From positions 641,001-705,000 of the forward strand of contig WPIO01000016.1 in assembly GCA_009760855.2 (NCBI GenBank): a stretch of 64,000 bases of DNA, written 5' to 3'. The notes under the pieces are model-generated. The model had not been told where the DNA came from. It did not search any database and saw only the letters and a program-made list of their open reading frames with translations. Positions 57,061 through 64,000 of the stretch are shown here, piece after piece; position 1 is the first letter of the stretch; every line of letters starts with the position of its first letter. Both the position numbers and the translations under genes were made by a program. The DNA is from Cristatella mucedo. Its lineage: Eukaryota > Bryozoa > Phylactolaemata > Cristatellidae.

Positions 57061-57244
57061 TTTCAGCACGAAGAGCACGTCCTGCGTCAGAGGAGCCGCC
57101 GATGACAGAGCAGAAAGTATTTCGGTCAAGGTCGTCGCAACAGACGTAAAACGGGACGTTAAAGTGAGCAACAGTGAAGCGAAGTCACCACTTTGCTTCG
57201 TTGCAAGAGGCTTCCACATTTCTGGATCTTTGCGATGTTACTAG

Positions 57245-57770
57245 CAGAATAATAATAAAAATAATATTGCACTTGATAAAGCGCCCTCAGAGAACTTAAT
57301 CTCTGTCTAGGCGCTTTACATTTGCTGCAAAGTGATATGCAATTGAATGGTGAGTAAAATCATGCTTGATAAACAAACAAAATGAATAACATGGTTAAGG
57401 GTGACATGCACAGGGTCAGCATGCAAATGTGGTTAGTGGCAGCATGCACAGTGTCAGCACGCATAAGGACGAATCACATCACATCAAGGACGAATCACAA
57501 GGACCGACTAAATGCTGTCCTAATTAGGTTTTTTAAATGATTTTTAAATGTGGTCAGGTCAGGGGATGTTCTGACGCAGGTTGGGAGAGAGTTCCAGGCT
57601 TTGGGAGCATACGAACTAAATGCAAGGTCTCCAAAGGATTTGAGGTTTGTACGGGGTATTTGTAGACTGTTGGATTCCGAAAAGCGGGTGGTACGATGCT
57701 TGGCCTGATGGGGAGTATATCTGAGAGATAGGCTGGAGCCAAAGGATATTTTACTAGGATATTTGCAGAG
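57245..57770 (-). mobile_element. LINE family C 3' end
   Basis: Reverse strand encodes QAKHRTTRFSESNSLQIPRT, LKSFGDLAFSSYAPKAWNSLP, then 3' UTR, hairpin and tail. Well preserved. Confidence 0.8.
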
Positions 57771-58035
57771 AATATTTGCCGACGGCAACAAAAATATTGA
57801 ACAGCGAGATGTAGCACAGTTCTTCAACCAAAACGCTATCGAAAGCAGACTTTAGGCAGAGACGCAGCGAATCCGCCGGTGCGATTTTTTCATCGCACAC
57901 ATCAACCGATCTCAGCAAATTTTCTTCAAACAGGCAAGGAAAGCAGAGACAAAATTGATGACATTAAAAATAAGGCGCTGGTTCCAAAAAGGAAGCCTCA
58001 TGCTCCGACAGCTGATGTCACAACCGGATGCTCCA

Positions 58036-58041
58036 TTTATT
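58036..58041 (-). terminator. Poly(A) signal of NPL
   Basis: AATAAA on the minus strand, 33 bases after the NPL stop codon; a normal position for a compact 3' UTR. Confidence 0.6.
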
Positions 58042-58073
58042 AACGCAAATGAAGAAGTACAGCAGAATTGTGC

Positions 58074-62856
<4,783 letters not shown>

Positions 62857-64000
62857 CTGCAACGCCAGGCGAATGGAATCAACCAATCAACGCCGTTCAC
62901 CTTGCCCATACACGGCCTTCAATTTGCCTGTACACGGTCTTTTGCACACAGGCACATATCTAAGGCTAAAGCACTCTCCTCTGAAAGGATCTCATGTGAG
63001 AGCTCTCTACAACTTTGAGGTAGCTTTCGGCAGGCATGCGAGCTCACAAGAGCTAGCACATATCTCTCGTCTGTGCCAATCAGCTCCTTCTACTTGCACA
63101 TCAGTTGTTCGACGACCAATTAAGAGCCGTCTTTCAGTGCAGCATAGATTGATACAGAGCTGAGACACTGAACTTCAATGTCATGCCGAAGAGTATGACG
63201 ACAAACTGCGCGATGCCAACGCCTGACGTGTTTTGAATCGATGAGATATGCCAAGAATTTCACAATGCCCAGCTAAACTTTAACTTTACTACCAGCTATA
63301 TATTACTCAAGACACTTCAAAACGAAGGTGCCATTGTGTTGATTCACATGAAATGCAACGTAGCAGCAGACGTGGCTAGTAGAAGGGAATTATTCTCTTT
63401 CTGTCAAGCAGATTTAAGAATTCCAATTTAGTGCTTGGAACGTGAAATGTAATACTTACAAATAGCGTACCCCATAGAGAAAAATTCCGGAAACAACATA
63501 GTCAAAAACCATGCGTATAAATACACATGCAGCTGTGCAAAGGCTTGGCAAAAATTACTCACGATCGGCAGACCATCGGCTAAAACTGACCGTCTGTCAG
63601 AACCTTCATAGAGAAAATCTCCACAACTTTCAACTATGTAATTAAATAACTCGATGATCAAAAGCCCACTCATCGCTATTTCAAAATTCAATGCAAAATT
63701 AAATGTTTATTCTCAACTATGAGAGAGATTGTTGCAGCTACATATGCATTTTAGTAAATTATCTGCACTGTCACTTTTTACATGACACTAGTCATAGCTG
63801 TGCTACCGTAATAGCACTGCAAATAGCACAATGGGCACAGCGTCGGGCATGATGTAAGCGATAGTGTTTATGGACTCAAGGAAGGAAGGACACACTCACG
63901 TAAAAATTGGATAGGGTGATGAGAAATTAAAGTGGTATCATGCTACAACTGCCTGATTGAATCTTGCAGCATTCGAAAGTTGACCAAGAATCTTTTTTCA
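62857..64000. other. No confirmed gene; upstream of the NPL exons
   Basis: I searched the minus strand for the YYHxP and GTTGE-type segments of NPL and did not find them. Only the hydrophobic frame at 63428-63691 stands out. Confidence 0.4.
63428..63691 (-). other. Hydrophobic minus-strand open frame, unrecognised
   Basis: 87 residues including SGLLIIELFNYIVESCG and YAWFLTMLFPEFFSMGYAI, with donor-like GTAAGT and GTGAGT inside. It lies where 5' NPL exons might be expected but does not match that family. May be chance. Confidence 0.15.

Noticed and set aside
63428-63691. 5' exon of NPL
   Set aside because: The hydrophobic sequence does not fit any part of the DapA/NPL barrel.

Overview
The window is nuclear DNA of an invertebrate animal. 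The evidence is spliced genes with GT-AG introns, metazoan-only protein families (a TRIM-type RING/B-box protein and a RIG-I-like C-terminal domain), L2-like LINEs, tRNA-derived SINEs and hAT/pogo DNA transposons. Coding density is very low and simple repeats are abundant. I cannot name the phylum from sequence alone; a lophotrochozoan-like or other non-vertebrate animal fits. The standard genetic code is used: DUSP12 and NPL both end in TAA at the expected family C-terminus.

Three genes can be reconstructed exon by exon. (1) 20710 to 11681, minus strand: a complete seven-exon DUSP12 (YVH1-type dual-specificity phosphatase), about 373 residues. It has the Cys-x5-Arg catalytic loop and the C-terminal zinc-binding module. 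An 18-bp minisatellite is translated as its C-terminal tail. (2) 33748 to 37302, plus strand: a two-exon gene with a RING finger, two B-boxes, a coiled coil and, after one intron, a domain matching the RIG-I/MDA5/LGP2 C-terminal regulatory (RNA-binding) domain. This TRIM-RLR fusion is the most interesting object here. It has three in-frame stop codons and no frameshift, so it is either a recently inactivated gene or a recoded one. (3) 62856 to 58074, minus strand: the last four exons of an N-acetylneuraminate lyase (NPL/DapA family) gene, with a poly(A) signal; its 5' exons were not found.

A frameshifted beta-propeller exon lies at 50158-51090 (minus). A hAT transposase relic lies at 6240-6603. 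Weak candidate first exons sit in GC-rich DNA near 3.1 kb and 20.8 kb.

Most of the rest is repeats. Two L2-like LINE families occur, mostly as truncated 3' ends. 'Family C' ends in a GCGCC...GGGCGC hairpin plus (ATT)n. 'Family D' ends in an ACATT-type tail. SINE-A has a tRNA-like head and the same hairpin tail as LINE family C. SINE-B has a tRNA-like head and a different tail. A 478-bp hAT element at 27088-27565 closely resembles the vertebrate SPIN/OC1 elements and has a perfect 8-bp target duplication. A pogo/Tigger-like element is nested in a LINE inside DUSP12 intron 6. Layout: 0-3.4 kb GC-rich; 3.4-11.4 kb repeats; 11.7-20.7 kb DUSP12; 21-33 kb repeats plus the SPIN-like element; 33.7-37.3 kb TRIM-RLR gene; 37-57 kb repeat relics with the propeller exon; 58-63 kb NPL; 63-64 kb unassigned.
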